Assembly (NCBI RefSeq): GCF_947504215.1 | Contig: NZ_CANNGO010000005.1 | Location: 1-64,000, forward strand | Length of the DNA stretch: 64,000 nt | Direction: 5' to 3' | Source: an uncultured Ruegeria sp. | GTDB lineage: Bacteria > Pseudomonadota > Alphaproteobacteria > Rhodobacterales > Rhodobacteraceae | Shown here: piece after piece, positions 1 through 9,846 of the stretch | How positions within the stretch are numbered: position 1 is the stretch's first letter | Layout: each line of letters starts with the position of its first letter | Translations under genes and position numbers: made by a program | The notes under the pieces: generated by a model | The model's input: only the letters and a program-made list of their open reading frames with translations | Told to the model about the DNA's origin: nothing | Database searches by the model: none

Positions 1-84
1 GAAGCCGAAGCCGAAGCCGAAGCCGAAGCCGAAGCCGAAGCCGAAGCCGAAGCCGAAGCCGAAGCCGAAGCCGAAGCCGAAGCG
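1..84 (+). repeat. GAAGCC hexanucleotide tandem repeat
   Basis: Thirteen perfect GAAGCC units followed by one GAAGCG unit open the window and probably extend to its left. The unit is a multiple of three and lies in frame with the downstream coding sequence, so it encodes an alternating Glu-Ala tract. Gain or loss of units would change protein length without a frameshift. Confidence 0.95.
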
Positions 85-1095
85 CCTTCCGCAGAAGAAA
101 AGAGTGTTGAACGCGTTGTCGAAAAACGCGGCGGGTTTGTTCCTGCGCTGATTGGCGGCGTGATTGCCGCTGGGATCGGATATGTGGTTGGTAACGGTGG
201 GTTTTTGCCCTCGGAATCCGGCAATTCAGAAGCCATCGCGGCGCTTGAGACCAAGCTGACCGATCAGTCGGAGCAGATTGCCAAGCTTTCAAAAACAATA
301 TCCGACGGTCCGGATGTCTCGGGCCTGTCAGATCAGCTCAAGGCGCTTTCTGACAAGCTGACGCCGGTTGAAAATGATCTGAACGCGGTGAAGTCCAGTG
401 TGGACAGCCTAAGCGGACAAGTTGGACCCTTGGGTGACAGGCTGTCTGATCTTGAGAAAAACCCGATTGAAGCAAATGTTTCGCCGGAAGCCACCAAAGC
501 CTTTGAGGCTGAATTGGAAAAACTGCGCGATTCACTGGCTGCACAACGCAGCGAAGTGGAAAAGATGGTCTCAGACGCGCAGGCATTGGAAGCCAAAGCC
601 TCAGCCCAGGCCCTCGCGGCGACCAATGCAGCCATCCTGTCGCGCTTGCATGGTCAATTGGATGCCGGTCAGCCTTTTGCCGAGCTAGTTACCGAGCTGA
701 AGGCAGGTGGCGTGGAAGTGCCTGACGCATTGTCGACGCCCGCAGAGAAGGGCGTGCAAACGCTTTCAGCTCTGCGTGCCTCGTTTACCCCGGCGGCGCG
801 TTCGGCACTTTCGGATGCAAGGGATGCGGATAAGGGTACAGGCCTGATTGCCTTCCTGCAGCGTCAAACCGGCGCGCGTTCGGTGACACCGCAGGACGGG
901 GACGGCCCCGATGCAATCCTATCGCGCGCGCAGGCGGCATTGGCCGACGGAGATCTGTCCAAGGTGCTGAGTGAACTAAAATCCCTGCCCGAAGCGGCGC
1001 AGACAGCGATGGCTGATTGGGAGCAGGCAGCCCAGACGCGGGTGTCCGCCGTAGATGCCGCAAACACGCTTGCTTCAAGCCTGAACTCGAATTGA
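1..1095 (+). CDS. Membrane-anchored coiled-coil protein (COG4223/mitofilin-like), 5' end outside the window
   Basis: The frame is open from base 1, so the true start lies to the left and at least 364 residues are present. In order it has an acidic Glu-Ala repeat (residues 1-28), a short basic stretch, one transmembrane segment (about 44-63, rich in Gly, Ala and Ile) and a long region of probable coiled coil (about 75-215). A small, Ala-rich helical C-terminal domain follows. This plan (acidic N terminus, single membrane pass, coiled coil) is that of the COG4223 proteins that sit between hemD and hemY in Rhodobacterales. hemY follows 10 bp downstream, which agrees. The role is unproven, and the mitofilin link is structural analogy. 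An internal ATG at residue 54 is unlikely to be the start because it would split the membrane segment. Confidence 0.8.
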   Translation, partial: EAEAEAEAEAEAEAEAEAEAEAEAEAEAPSAEEKSVERVVEKRGGFVPALIGGVIAAGIGYVVGNGGFLPSESGNSEAIAALETKLTDQSEQIAKLSKTISDGPDVSGLSDQLKALSDKLTPVENDLNAVKSSVDSLSGQVGPLGDRLSDLEKNPIEANVSPEATKAFEAELEKLRDSLAAQRSEVEKMVSDAQALEAKASAQALAATNAAILSRLHGQLDAGQPFAELVTELKAGGVEVPDALSTPAEKGVQTLSALRASFTPAARSALSDARDADKGTGLIAFLQRQTGARSVTPQDGDGPDAILSRAQAALADGDLSKVLSELKSLPEAAQTAMADWEQAAQTRVSAVDAANTLASSLNSN

Positions 1096-1105
1096 AGGAC
1101 CTGCC

Positions 1106-2593
1106 ATGCTGTGGTCATTGTTTAAGATCCTTGTCTTTGTAGCGATTATCGGACTGCTGGCCCTTGGGGGTCATTTCCTGATGCAAACCAGTGGCGGGGT
1201 GCAGATTACGGTCGCCGGCACCGAGTTCACCCTAGGACCGTTACAGTCGGTTATTGCGTTGGGCCTGCTGGTTTTTGCTGTTTGGTTGTTCTTCAAACTG
1301 CTCAGCCTACTGATCGCGACACTCAAATTCCTTAATGGTGATGAGACAGCCTTGTCCCGATATTTCGATCGCAGTCGCGAACAGCGTGGCTATCAGGCGC
1401 TTGCGGATGGGTTGATGGCGTTGGCCTCGGGTGAAGGGCGTGTGGCCATGACCAAGGCCAACAAGGCCGAAAAACTGCTCAACAAGCCTGAACTGACCAA
1501 TCTGCTTGTGGCGCAAGCAGCTGAAATGACCGGAAACACCGAAAAGGCGTCCGAGACCTACAAGAAACTCGTCACAAACAACGCAACCCGCTTTGTCGGC
1601 GTGCGTGGTATTATGAAACAGAAGCTGGCCGAGGGGGATGATGAAACCGCCCGCAAGCTGGCCGAAAAGGCCCTGGCGATCAAACCGCGCCACGAAGAAA
1701 CGCAGGATGTTTTGTTGAACCTGCAGACCAAGGCGCAGGACTGGGCCGGGGCGCGATCGACTTTGACCTCGAAGTTGAAGGCCGGATACCTGCCGCGTGA
1801 TGTGTTCAAACGCCGGGATGCCGTTTTGGCCCTGTCCGAAGCAAAGGATGTTTTGGATGAGACCGCCAGCGTCGAACAGCAGGAATATGCAATCGAGGCC
1901 AACCGCCTGTCGCCCGATCTGGTACCCGCTGCCGCAATGGCCGCGCGGGCTTACATCGAAAAAGGTAAATCGCGCCCGGCCACCAAGATTCTGAAGAAGG
2001 CCTGGGAGGTTCAACCGCATCCCGATTTGGCGCATGCTTTTGCCGAGGTCGCCCCGGATGAATCTCCTCAGGATCGGATAAAACGGTTCACCGCTTTAAC
2101 GCGGGTCCATCCTGAAAACATGGAAACCCGCCTGATTCTGGCCGAGTTGAACATAGTGGCCGAGGACTTTCCCGAGGCGCGCCGCGCATTGGGCGATGTT
2201 GTCGAAAAACAGGCTGACGCGCGTGGGTATACGTTGATGGCCGCGATTGAGCGGGGCGAGGGTTCCTCGGACGCCGTGGTTCAGGGGTGGCTGGCCAAGG
2301 CGCTGAACGCGCCGCGCGGCCCACAATGGGTGTGCGACAATTGTCATGACATTCAGGTCGAATGGGGACCTGTCTGCCAGAATTGCCACAGTTTCGATAC
2401 GCTGAGTTGGCAGACACCCCAATCCCCTGAAATCGCCAGTGCGACCGGGGTTCATATGCTTCCGCTGATTGTTGGCGCGCTTGAAGATCAGTCTGATTCG
2501 GTCGAGATTTCAGAGCCTGAACAATCCGACAGCGCCGAGGTGATCGAGCTTGATGTGGAGCCGGTCGAGGGTCAGGCCGAAAAACAGGCCTGA
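1106..2593 (+). CDS. hemY: HemY-type TPR membrane protein
   Basis: A 495-residue protein with two N-terminal transmembrane segments (about 5-25 and 45-67), followed by the conserved HemY N-terminal domain (around residues 75-120, SREQRGYQAL) and TPR-like helical repeats to about residue 400. The C terminus carries two CxxC pairs (Cys410/413 and Cys424/427) in a zinc-ribbon arrangement, then an acidic tail. Such a ribbon is seen in alphaproteobacterial HemY and in the LapB/YciM family. It is probably co-transcribed with the upstream gene (10 bp gap). HemY lies in haem biosynthesis operons, but its exact function is unsettled. This protein is not the unrelated protoporphyrinogen oxidase also called HemY. 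Confidence 0.9.
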   Translation: MLWSLFKILVFVAIIGLLALGGHFLMQTSGGVQITVAGTEFTLGPLQSVIALGLLVFAVWLFFKLLSLLIATLKFLNGDETALSRYFDRSREQRGYQALADGLMALASGEGRVAMTKANKAEKLLNKPELTNLLVAQAAEMTGNTEKASETYKKLVTNNATRFVGVRGIMKQKLAEGDDETARKLAEKALAIKPRHEETQDVLLNLQTKAQDWAGARSTLTSKLKAGYLPRDVFKRRDAVLALSEAKDVLDETASVEQQEYAIEANRLSPDLVPAAAMAARAYIEKGKSRPATKILKKAWEVQPHPDLAHAFAEVAPDESPQDRIKRFTALTRVHPENMETRLILAELNIVAEDFPEARRALGDVVEKQADARGYTLMAAIERGEGSSDAVVQGWLAKALNAPRGPQWVCDNCHDIQVEWGPVCQNCHSFDTLSWQTPQSPEIASATGVHMLPLIVGALEDQSDSVEISEPEQSDSAEVIELDVEPVEGQAEKQA

Positions 2594-2676
2594 TCTTTCT
2601 GTTTCGGCAGGCGATTGTCCCAACCGAATCTGTTTGCTAACGTCAGCCTCGCGTCGGGGAGGGCGCGCAAACCCTA

Positions 2677-3780
2677 ATGCTGGATTACTCGCATAACGCC
2701 TGGCTGGTGGCGGCCTCTTTGGCCGTGGCGCTGATGGCCGGGTTTACAGGCCTATATCTGACACATGGCGCGTCCAAACTGGACAACCAGCGCCGCAAAT
2801 TCATCGTAGTACTTGCAGCCGTTGTACTGGGCGGCGGTATCTGGTCGATGCATTTCGTAGCGATGCTGGGCCTGCAGTTGCCGATCCTGTTTTATTACGA
2901 CGCCCTGATCACGCTGATTTCGGCATTGGTTGCGATCCTGATGGTGGGTTTGGCGTTGCTGTTGCTGCATTTCCGTCCGCGAACAATGCACACGATCATC
3001 GGGGCGGGGGTTATTGTGGGTCTGGGCATTGTGGTTATGCACTATGTGGGCATGGCGGGGATGCAGCTATGTCGCCCGGTCTACAATGCGCTGGACGTGG
3101 TGATTGCAACCTTGGCGTCGGTGGTTCTGTCGGTGCTTGCGATCTGGGTCGCCTATGACAACCGGACCCAGCGCAACATCCTACTGGGCACGGTGTGTTT
3201 CGGCCTGGCCGTATTCACCATGCATTTCGTTGCCACCGGGCTGACCGATTTTGTCGCCAGCGAAAATGCAGGGGGTGCAGGACCGGCGCTCAACAATCAG
3301 GTTCTGGCCATGGGTGTCACGGTTTCCGTGTTTCTGATCTGCGGTGCCTTTCTTCTGACTGGGATTACCTTCATCGGGCCCGAGGCAGAGGTCGCACCAG
3401 TGCCCAGCGCCCCGGACCCTATTCCCGGTCCCCAGGTCACTCTTCCCCGCGCGGGCATTCCGTTCGAACGCGAGGGTCAGACGTTTTTCTCCGCGCCCGG
3501 AAAGATCGCAGCGATCCGGGCCGAAGGACATTACACTATTCTGTACATGGGCGCAGAGAAACTGTTTTGCCCATGGTCGATAACCGAGGCTGAGGCTCGC
3601 CTGAAACCCGATGGCTTTCTCAGGGCGCATCGCAGCTATTTGGTGAACCCAAAACACGTGTCCAGTTTTGAGCGGCACAAGGACAACGGGACCTGCTATT
3701 TCGATGGTATCGATGCGTTGACCAAGGTCCCCGTCAGCCGTTCCCGCTTGGCGGATATCCGTGACGCGCTGGGGTTGTGA
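2677..3780 (+). CDS. coxC: MHYT-LytTR membrane sensor/transcription regulator, CoxC-like
   Basis: A 367-residue protein with seven or so hydrophobic segments. They contain three MHYT-type motifs (MHFVAML near residue 58, MHYVGMAGM near 122, MHFVATG near 181) whose Met and His residues are proposed to bind copper and sense a diatomic gas. A LytTR DNA-binding domain follows (about 270-367, with the pattern FLRAHRSYLVNP). The gene sits directly upstream of coxMSL on the same strand. In Oligotropha carboxidovorans, CoxC has the same domain order and gene position, and this is the reason for the symbol. By inference it is a membrane-bound regulator of the CO dehydrogenase genes. The signal it senses is not shown by the sequence. 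Confidence 0.8.
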   Translation: MLDYSHNAWLVAASLAVALMAGFTGLYLTHGASKLDNQRRKFIVVLAAVVLGGGIWSMHFVAMLGLQLPILFYYDALITLISALVAILMVGLALLLLHFRPRTMHTIIGAGVIVGLGIVVMHYVGMAGMQLCRPVYNALDVVIATLASVVLSVLAIWVAYDNRTQRNILLGTVCFGLAVFTMHFVATGLTDFVASENAGGAGPALNNQVLAMGVTVSVFLICGAFLLTGITFIGPEAEVAPVPSAPDPIPGPQVTLPRAGIPFEREGQTFFSAPGKIAAIRAEGHYTILYMGAEKLFCPWSITEAEARLKPDGFLRAHRSYLVNPKHVSSFERHKDNGTCYFDGIDALTKVPVSRSRLADIRDALGL

Positions 3781-3920
3781 TCGTCGTTCGTGCAGCTCAT
3801 TCGCATTTCGTGAAACAGACGGCGCGCTCCGTTCCCGCCTGCTGGCGAGGTTAAGGCCACAGCCGCTTTTCTTATCCCAGGTCCCCCAAGGCACAATGTC
3901 CGGACCCAGGGAGGAAAACT
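3781..3920 (+). promoter_or_regulatory. coxC-coxM intergenic region with paired TTCGTG direct repeats
   Basis: This 140 bp gap precedes the CO dehydrogenase structural genes. It holds two copies of TTCGTG (3787-3792 and 3807-3812) exactly 20 bp apart, about two helical turns. LytTR-domain regulators usually bind paired direct repeats, and the adjacent CoxC has such a domain. That they act as its operator is inference. A strong ribosome-binding site (GGAGG, 3910-3914) precedes coxM. Confidence 0.35.
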
Positions 3921-4754
3921 ATGATACCAGCCGGTTTCGAGTATCACCGGCCAGGCGACATCGCCTCGGCCATCGGCATTTTGCAGGAATATGGAGATGA
4001 GGCGCGCGTAATCGCGGGCGGGCACAGCCTGATCCCGATGATGAAACTGCGCATGGCCGAGATGGGTCATCTTGTCGACCTGCAAGCGATCAACGAACTG
4101 AAGGGCGTCAACGTTGGTGCTGATACGGTCACTTTGGGCGCGATGGTCACGCAGCACGAGTTGATCACCCATGACGGTCTGGGATCAGCCATTCCCTTGA
4201 TCCGCGAGGCCGCTTTACAGATTGCAGATCCTCAGGTGCGCTATGCTGGAACGATTGGTGGCAACGTGGCCAACGGCGATCCGGGCAACGACATGCCAGG
4301 GCTGATGCAATGTCTGAACGCGACCTTTGAATTGTCGGGCCCCGATGGCACCCGCAGCGTTGCTGCGCGCGAGTTCTATGAGGCGGCTTACTTCACAGCA
4401 CGTGAGGATGAAGAAATCCTAACACGTATCACGATCCCCGTGCCCGGTGCAGGTGTTGGTCAGGCTTATGAAAAGCAAAAACGCAAGATCGGGGATTATG
4501 CAACCGCTGCAGCGGCGGTGATGCTTGGAAACGGTCAAGCCTCGGTCGCGATGACCAATCTGGCTGACACACCAGTCTGGTCCGAAAGTGCCAGCGCAGC
4601 ATTGGCGGATGGCGATGTCGACGGCTGCGTGGCGGCCATGCTGGACGCCATTGACCCTGTGGCCGACAATCGTGGCCCCGTCGAGTTCAAGAAACATGTG
4701 GCCGCCGTGATGCTGCGCCGCGCCATCGCTCGCGCTCAAAGCCGCGCGAGCTGA
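3921..4754 (+). CDS. coxM: Carbon monoxide dehydrogenase medium (FAD) subunit
   Basis: A 277-residue FAD-binding subunit of the aerobic Mo-Cu CO dehydrogenase, which carries electrons from the iron-sulfur clusters to the respiratory chain. The two flavin-binding motifs of the family are present: AGGHSLIP (about residues 32-39) and TIGGNVANGDP (about 111-121). Length matches the family (about 280-290). The start ATG follows a GGAGG site at good spacing. The order M-S-L is the order of form I enzymes, whereas form II operons usually run S-L-M. Confidence 0.95.
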   Translation: MIPAGFEYHRPGDIASAIGILQEYGDEARVIAGGHSLIPMMKLRMAEMGHLVDLQAINELKGVNVGADTVTLGAMVTQHELITHDGLGSAIPLIREAALQIADPQVRYAGTIGGNVANGDPGNDMPGLMQCLNATFELSGPDGTRSVAAREFYEAAYFTAREDEEILTRITIPVPGAGVGQAYEKQKRKIGDYATAAAAVMLGNGQASVAMTNLADTPVWSESASAALADGDVDGCVAAMLDAIDPVADNRGPVEFKKHVAAVMLRRAIARAQSRAS

Positions 4755-4766
4755 GGGGAGTAAACC

Positions 4767-5257
<491 letters not shown>

Positions 5258-5261
<4 letters not shown>

Positions 5262-7675
5262 ACGACCAGACTCTGACCCCCGAAGAACGCGCCGCCAGCC
5301 TCAAGGGTATGGGAAGCTCGCGCAAACGCGTCGAGGACGTGCGCTTTACCCAAGGCAAAGGAAACTATGTCGACGACATCAAGCTGGACGGGATGCTGTT
5401 TGGCGACTTTGTTCGATCTCCCTATGCCCATGCGCGCGTGAAAAGCGTGAACAAAGAGGCGGCACTGGCGCTGCCCGGTGTGATCGCCGTTCTGACCGCC
5501 GAAGATCTGTCGCCGCTGGGTCTGCATTGGATGCCGACGCTGGCCGGTGACAAGCAGATGGTGCTCGCCGATGGCAAGGTCCTGTTTCAGGGCCAGGAGG
5601 TCGCCTATGTCGTCGCCGAAGATCGTTACATCGCGGCTGATGCGGTGGAACTGGTCGAGGTCGACTATGAAGAACTGCCAGTTCTGACCGACCCGTTCGA
5701 GGCACTGAAATCCGATGTTGTCCTGCGTGAAGACCTTGAAGGGCAGACCGAGGGCGCGCACGGACCGCGCAAGCATCACAACCACATCTTCACCTGGGAA
5801 CAGGGTGACAAGGAAGCCACCGAAGCCATTCTGGCAGAGGCCGACGTGGTCGCCGAAGAGATGGTCTATTATCACCGCACCCATCCGTGCCCGCTGGAGA
5901 CCTGCGGCTGTGTCGCGTCGATGGACAAAGTGACCGGCAAGCTGACGCTGTATGGCACATTTCAGGCGCCTCATGCGATCCGGACTGTTGTCTCGCTGAT
6001 CTCGGGCATCGCCGAGCATAATATCCGGGTGATCAGCCCGGATATTGGCGGGGGCTTCGGCAACAAAGTCGGCGCCTATGCAGGATACGTCTGCTCAGTC
6101 GTGGCCTCGATCGTTACCGGCCAGCCGGTGAAATGGGTCGAAGACCGGATGGAGAACCTGATGTCCACCGCCTTTGCCCGTGACTACTGGATGCAGGGCA
6201 AGATCGCGGCGACCAAAGACGGCAAGATCACCGGGCTTTGGTGTCATACGACGGCGGATCACGGGGGGTTTGATGCCTGCGCCGACCCGACCAAGTTCCC
6301 GGCAGGGTTCATGAATATCTGCACCGGGTCTTATGACATCCCGACCGCTTATCTAGCTGTGGATGGGGTCTATACCAACAAGGCTCCGGGCGGCGTGGCT
6401 TATCGTTGCTCCTTCCGGGTGACCGAAGCCGCCTATTTCATCGAGCGTATGATCGAGGTTCTGGCCATCAAGCTGAACATGGATGCGGCTGAGTTGCGCC
6501 GGATCAACTTCATCAAGGCCGATCAGTTCCCGTACCAGTCGGCGCTAGGCTGGGAGTATGACTCGGGCGATTATCACACCGCCTGGGACAAGGCGCTGAA
6601 GGCGGTTGACTATGAAGGCCTGCGGGCCGAACAGTCGCAGCGGATTGAGGATTTCAAAGCCGGCAAGACCCGCAAGCTGCTGGGCATCGGTCTGACGCAT
6701 TTCACCGAGATCGTCGGTGCTGGACCAGTGAAGAACTGCGATATCCTTGGGCTAGGTATGTTCGATTCATGCGAGATCCGCATCCATCCAACCGGGTCGG
6801 CCATCGCGCGCCTGGGCACGATCAGCCAAGGCCAGGGCCACGCCACGACCTTTGCCCAGATCATCGCCAGTGAGATCGGCCTGCCCGCCGATGACATCAC
6901 GCTGGAGGAAGGCGATACCGATACCGCGCCTTATGGGCTTGGGACTTACGGGTCGAGATCTACTCCGGTCGCGGGGGCTGCAACGGCAATGGCTGCGCGG
7001 AAAATCCGCGCCAAGGCACAGATGATCGCGGCCTATTTGCTGGAAGTTCACGACAACGACGTTGAGTGGGATGTGGATCGCTTTGCTGTCAAAGGCGCGC
7101 CCGAACGGTTCAAGACCATGAAGGAAATCGCCTTCGCCGCTTACAATCAGGCCATACCGGGGCTGGAACCCGGTCTGGAGGCCGTCAGCTATTATGATCC
7201 GCCGAATATGACCTATCCGTTCGGGGCCTATATCTGTGTCATGGAGATCGATGTTGATACCGGTGAATGGGATGTCCGGCAGTTCTATGCGCTGGACGAT
7301 TGCGGCACGCGGATCAACCCGATGATCATCGAAGGGCAGGTCCATGGTGGCGTGACTGAGGCACTGGCCATCGCGATGGGGCAGGAGATTGCCTATGACG
7401 AGATGGGCAACGTCAAGACCGCGACGCTGATGGATTTCTTCATTCCGACCGCGTGGGAGACGCCAAATTATACCACCGATCACACGGTGACGCCGTCTCC
7501 GCATCATCCGATTGGGGCGAAGGGTGTCGGGGAAAGCCCGAACGTGGGTGGTGTACCTGCGTTTTCGAATGCGGTGCATGATGCCTTCCGCCCATTTGGT
7601 TTGGTTCAAAGCCACATGCCGCATGATCATTGGCGGATCTGGAAGATTGCCAACGGCCTGGGGATGCACGGCTAA
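5258..7675 (+). CDS. coxL: Carbon monoxide dehydrogenase large (Mo-Cu) subunit, form I
   Basis: An 805-residue molybdopterin-cytosine-dinucleotide subunit that carries the CO-oxidising site. The form I signature AYRCSFR lies at residues 381-387. Its Cys384 corresponds to the S-selanyl/copper-binding Cys388 of the Oligotropha enzyme, whereas form II homologues have AYRGAGR. The conserved glycine-rich molybdenum-binding segment (DIGGGFGNK, about 262-270) and the C-terminal GAKGVGESP motif with the catalytic Glu are also present. It reads as a true CO dehydrogenase and not a generic xanthine-oxidase homologue. Activity needs molybdenum cofactor genes and the maturation factors, and only the latter lie nearby. 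Confidence 0.96.
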
Positions 7676-7710
7676 TCGGTTTCGAACCGGCTGTCGCCGG
7701 TCCGACCGAA

Positions 7711-7769
7711 CGGAGGGGGTTCTACCCCCTCCGAAACCTCCCCCGGGATATTTTGGGCCAAATGAAGAT
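7711..7769 (+). repeat. Hairpin plus GGATATTTT/AAATGAAG dispersed element, copy A
   Basis: A perfect 10-bp stem (CGGAGGGGGT at 7711-7720, complement at 7724-7733, three-base loop) is followed by GGGATATTTTGGGCC and AAATGAAG (7745-7767). The same two-part structure recurs at 22418-22470, 28775-28821 and 33944-34009. Here it lies between coxL and coxD, and the right end touches the probable coxD start. It may attenuate readthrough into the maturation genes, but the G-rich stem has no following T run. Confidence 0.6.
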
Positions 7770-7781
7770 GGGATCCTGGTT

Positions 7782-8648
7782 TTGACTTTGAGTGACGTGA
7801 AGAACGGGTTGGCCGCGCAGGGCTATGTCGCCGATGATCGGTTGGCGATGGCGTTGCATTTGGCGCAGGACCTGGGGCGACCCTTACTGCTCGAAGGTCC
7901 GGCGGGTGTGGGAAAGACCGAGGTTGCTAAGGCTGTGGCGGGCTGGCGCGATACCCGTTTGATCCGGTTGCAATGTTACGAGGGGCTGGACGCCAGCCAC
8001 GCTATCTATGAATGGAACTATCAGCGCCAGCTTTTGGCCATTCGTGCCAGTGAAGCGCAGGGAGGAACCAGCGAGGCTCAGTTGTTTACAGATGAATATC
8101 TGCTGAAACGACCATTGTTAGAGGCTATTTCCGCCGCAGTTCCGCCTGTTCTGCTGATCGATGAGATTGATCGGGCGGATGAGGAATTTGAGGCGTATCT
8201 GCTGGAGATACTGTCCGATTTTCAGATTACGATTCCTGAACTGGGAACAGTCACGGCACGCGCGCGGCCGATTGTGATCCTGACTGCGAATGGAACGCGT
8301 GACCTGTCGGATGCGTTGCGGCGGCGGTGCCTTTACAGCTTCCTCGACTACCCGCCGCAGGAAACTGAATTGGCGATCCTGCAGGCCCGAATGCCAGATG
8401 TCGAGGCAACACTGGCGCAACAGATCGTTGGCGTTGTGCAGGCACTAAGGAAGGAAGATCTGGAGAAAACACCAGGCATTGCCGAGATGTTGGATTGGGC
8501 GGCTGCTTTGTCAGGATTGGGGGTCAATGACCTTGCCCAGTCACGCGATGAGGTGCAGGCAACCCTGGTTTGTCTTCTTAAAACCGCCGCAGATTACGAC
8601 GCCGCCCCGCCCGAGGTAATGGATCGGCTGATTGGAAAGGTGGCATAA
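7782..8648 (+). CDS. coxD: MoxR-type AAA+ ATPase, CO dehydrogenase maturation factor CoxD
   Basis: About 288 residues. The Walker A motif is GPAGVGKT and the Walker B region is LLIDEIDRADEE, with the MoxR-type FQITIPE segment following. CoxD is the ATPase needed in Oligotropha for building the Mo-Cu centre of CoxL (sulfur and copper insertion). The frame extends further left but overlaps coxL and a hairpin. I chose the TTG at 7782, which gives MTLSDVKNGL at the start and fits homologue lengths. A start a few codons away is possible. It overlaps coxE by one base. Confidence 0.88.
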   Translation: MTLSDVKNGLAAQGYVADDRLAMALHLAQDLGRPLLLEGPAGVGKTEVAKAVAGWRDTRLIRLQCYEGLDASHAIYEWNYQRQLLAIRASEAQGGTSEAQLFTDEYLLKRPLLEAISAAVPPVLLIDEIDRADEEFEAYLLEILSDFQITIPELGTVTARARPIVILTANGTRDLSDALRRRCLYSFLDYPPQETELAILQARMPDVEATLAQQIVGVVQALRKEDLEKTPGIAEMLDWAAALSGLGVNDLAQSRDEVQATLVCLLKTAADYDAAPPEVMDRLIGKVA

Positions 8649-9835
8649 TGCAGGTCACCCGATTTCCTGCTCGTGCGCATGGGCTTGCGGATCGCATGTC
8701 CGGTTTCATTGCGCATTTGCGGATGAATGGTCTGCGCGTTGGCCCAAAGGAAACCGGGGACGCGCTTTCTGTATTGTCGGCGATTGATGCGACCGATGCA
8801 GGGCAGGCCCGGCAGGCACTTTGTGCATTACTGGCCGGGGATGCCGAGGATTGGCGCCGCTTTGATGAGTTGTTTGACGCCTATTGGTTCAATGCCGGAA
8901 AGCAGCGGGCGGGCACAGCACAGACTGCGCACGTTCGGGTGCAATCGGCGAAACCCATGATCTGGCAAGCGCAGGATCAAGAAGGCAAGGACACTCAATC
9001 CGACACAGATCAGGCTACCACTCCTGATCCGAGCGACGGGGAGGCCGAGGGGATGGACGGGAAGCTGATTGCGACCCGCACGGCCAACCTGTCGCGTCGG
9101 GATTTGCGCGAAATCATGGATGAAGAGGCGCTAAAACAGGCGGAATCGGCGGCTTTGGCCCTTGCGCGTGCCATTCGGGATCGTCGGTCGCGCAGGCGCA
9201 AGCAGTCTCGCAGAGGGTCAGCTTTGGATATGCGACGGATCCAACGTGCCAGCCTTGCACGGGGCGGTGAGCCAATGGACTTGTTTCTTAAAGCTCGACC
9301 GCCGCGCCCAATGCGGATTGTGGCGCTGTGCGACGTGAGCGGATCGATGACGGTGTATTCCCGGGTCTTTCTCGCCTTTCTCAAGGGTCTGATCGGTACT
9401 GGGACCGAGGCCGACGCTTATCTGTTCCACACGAGGTTGATGCGTGTCACCGATGCGTTGCGCGACCATGACACGCTGCGCGCGGCCGGTCGGTTGTCGT
9501 TGATGGCAGAAGGGTTTGGCGGAGGCACGGATATCTCTGGCAGCCTTGAGAGCTTTCTGAACGGGTACGGCGCACGCGCATTGAACGGTCGCACGATCGT
9601 TCTGATCCTGTCAGATGGGTATTGCAGCTCAGATCCACAAGCGCTGGGCGATGTACTGGCGCGCATTCGGCGTAAGGCCCGACGCATCGTCTGGCTGAAC
9701 CCGTTGAAAGGATGGAAAGATTATCAACCTATTGCCGCTGCGATGCAGGCGGCCGAACCGTACCTGGATGCGCACCTGCCGGCCAACACATTAGAGGCAC
9801 TGGCGGCATTGGAGCCGCAGTTCCGAAAGCTGTGA
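8648..9835 (+). CDS. coxE: VWA-domain protein, CO dehydrogenase maturation factor CoxE
   Basis: A 395-residue protein. The N-terminal half is helical, with an Arg-rich stretch near residues 175-190. The C-terminal half is a von Willebrand factor A domain with a MIDAS metal site (CDVSGSM, about residues 227-233) and a later ILSDG segment. VWA proteins of this type pair with MoxR ATPases, and here the gene directly overlaps coxD, as in other cox clusters. Its role in maturation of the active site is known from the family and was not read from the sequence. Confidence 0.9.
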   Translation: MQVTRFPARAHGLADRMSGFIAHLRMNGLRVGPKETGDALSVLSAIDATDAGQARQALCALLAGDAEDWRRFDELFDAYWFNAGKQRAGTAQTAHVRVQSAKPMIWQAQDQEGKDTQSDTDQATTPDPSDGEAEGMDGKLIATRTANLSRRDLREIMDEEALKQAESAALALARAIRDRRSRRRKQSRRGSALDMRRIQRASLARGGEPMDLFLKARPPRPMRIVALCDVSGSMTVYSRVFLAFLKGLIGTGTEADAYLFHTRLMRVTDALRDHDTLRAAGRLSLMAEGFGGGTDISGSLESFLNGYGARALNGRTIVLILSDGYCSSDPQALGDVLARIRRKARRIVWLNPLKGWKDYQPIAAAMQAAEPYLDAHLPANTLEALAALEPQFRKL

Positions 9836-9846
9836 AAGGAGCCCAT

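Noticed and set aside
333..635. Long minus-strand frames opposite the COG4223-like gene and many similar ones elsewhere
   Set aside because: They lie fully opposite strongly supported genes, lack ribosome-binding sites and have no recognisable motif. High GC creates such shadows.
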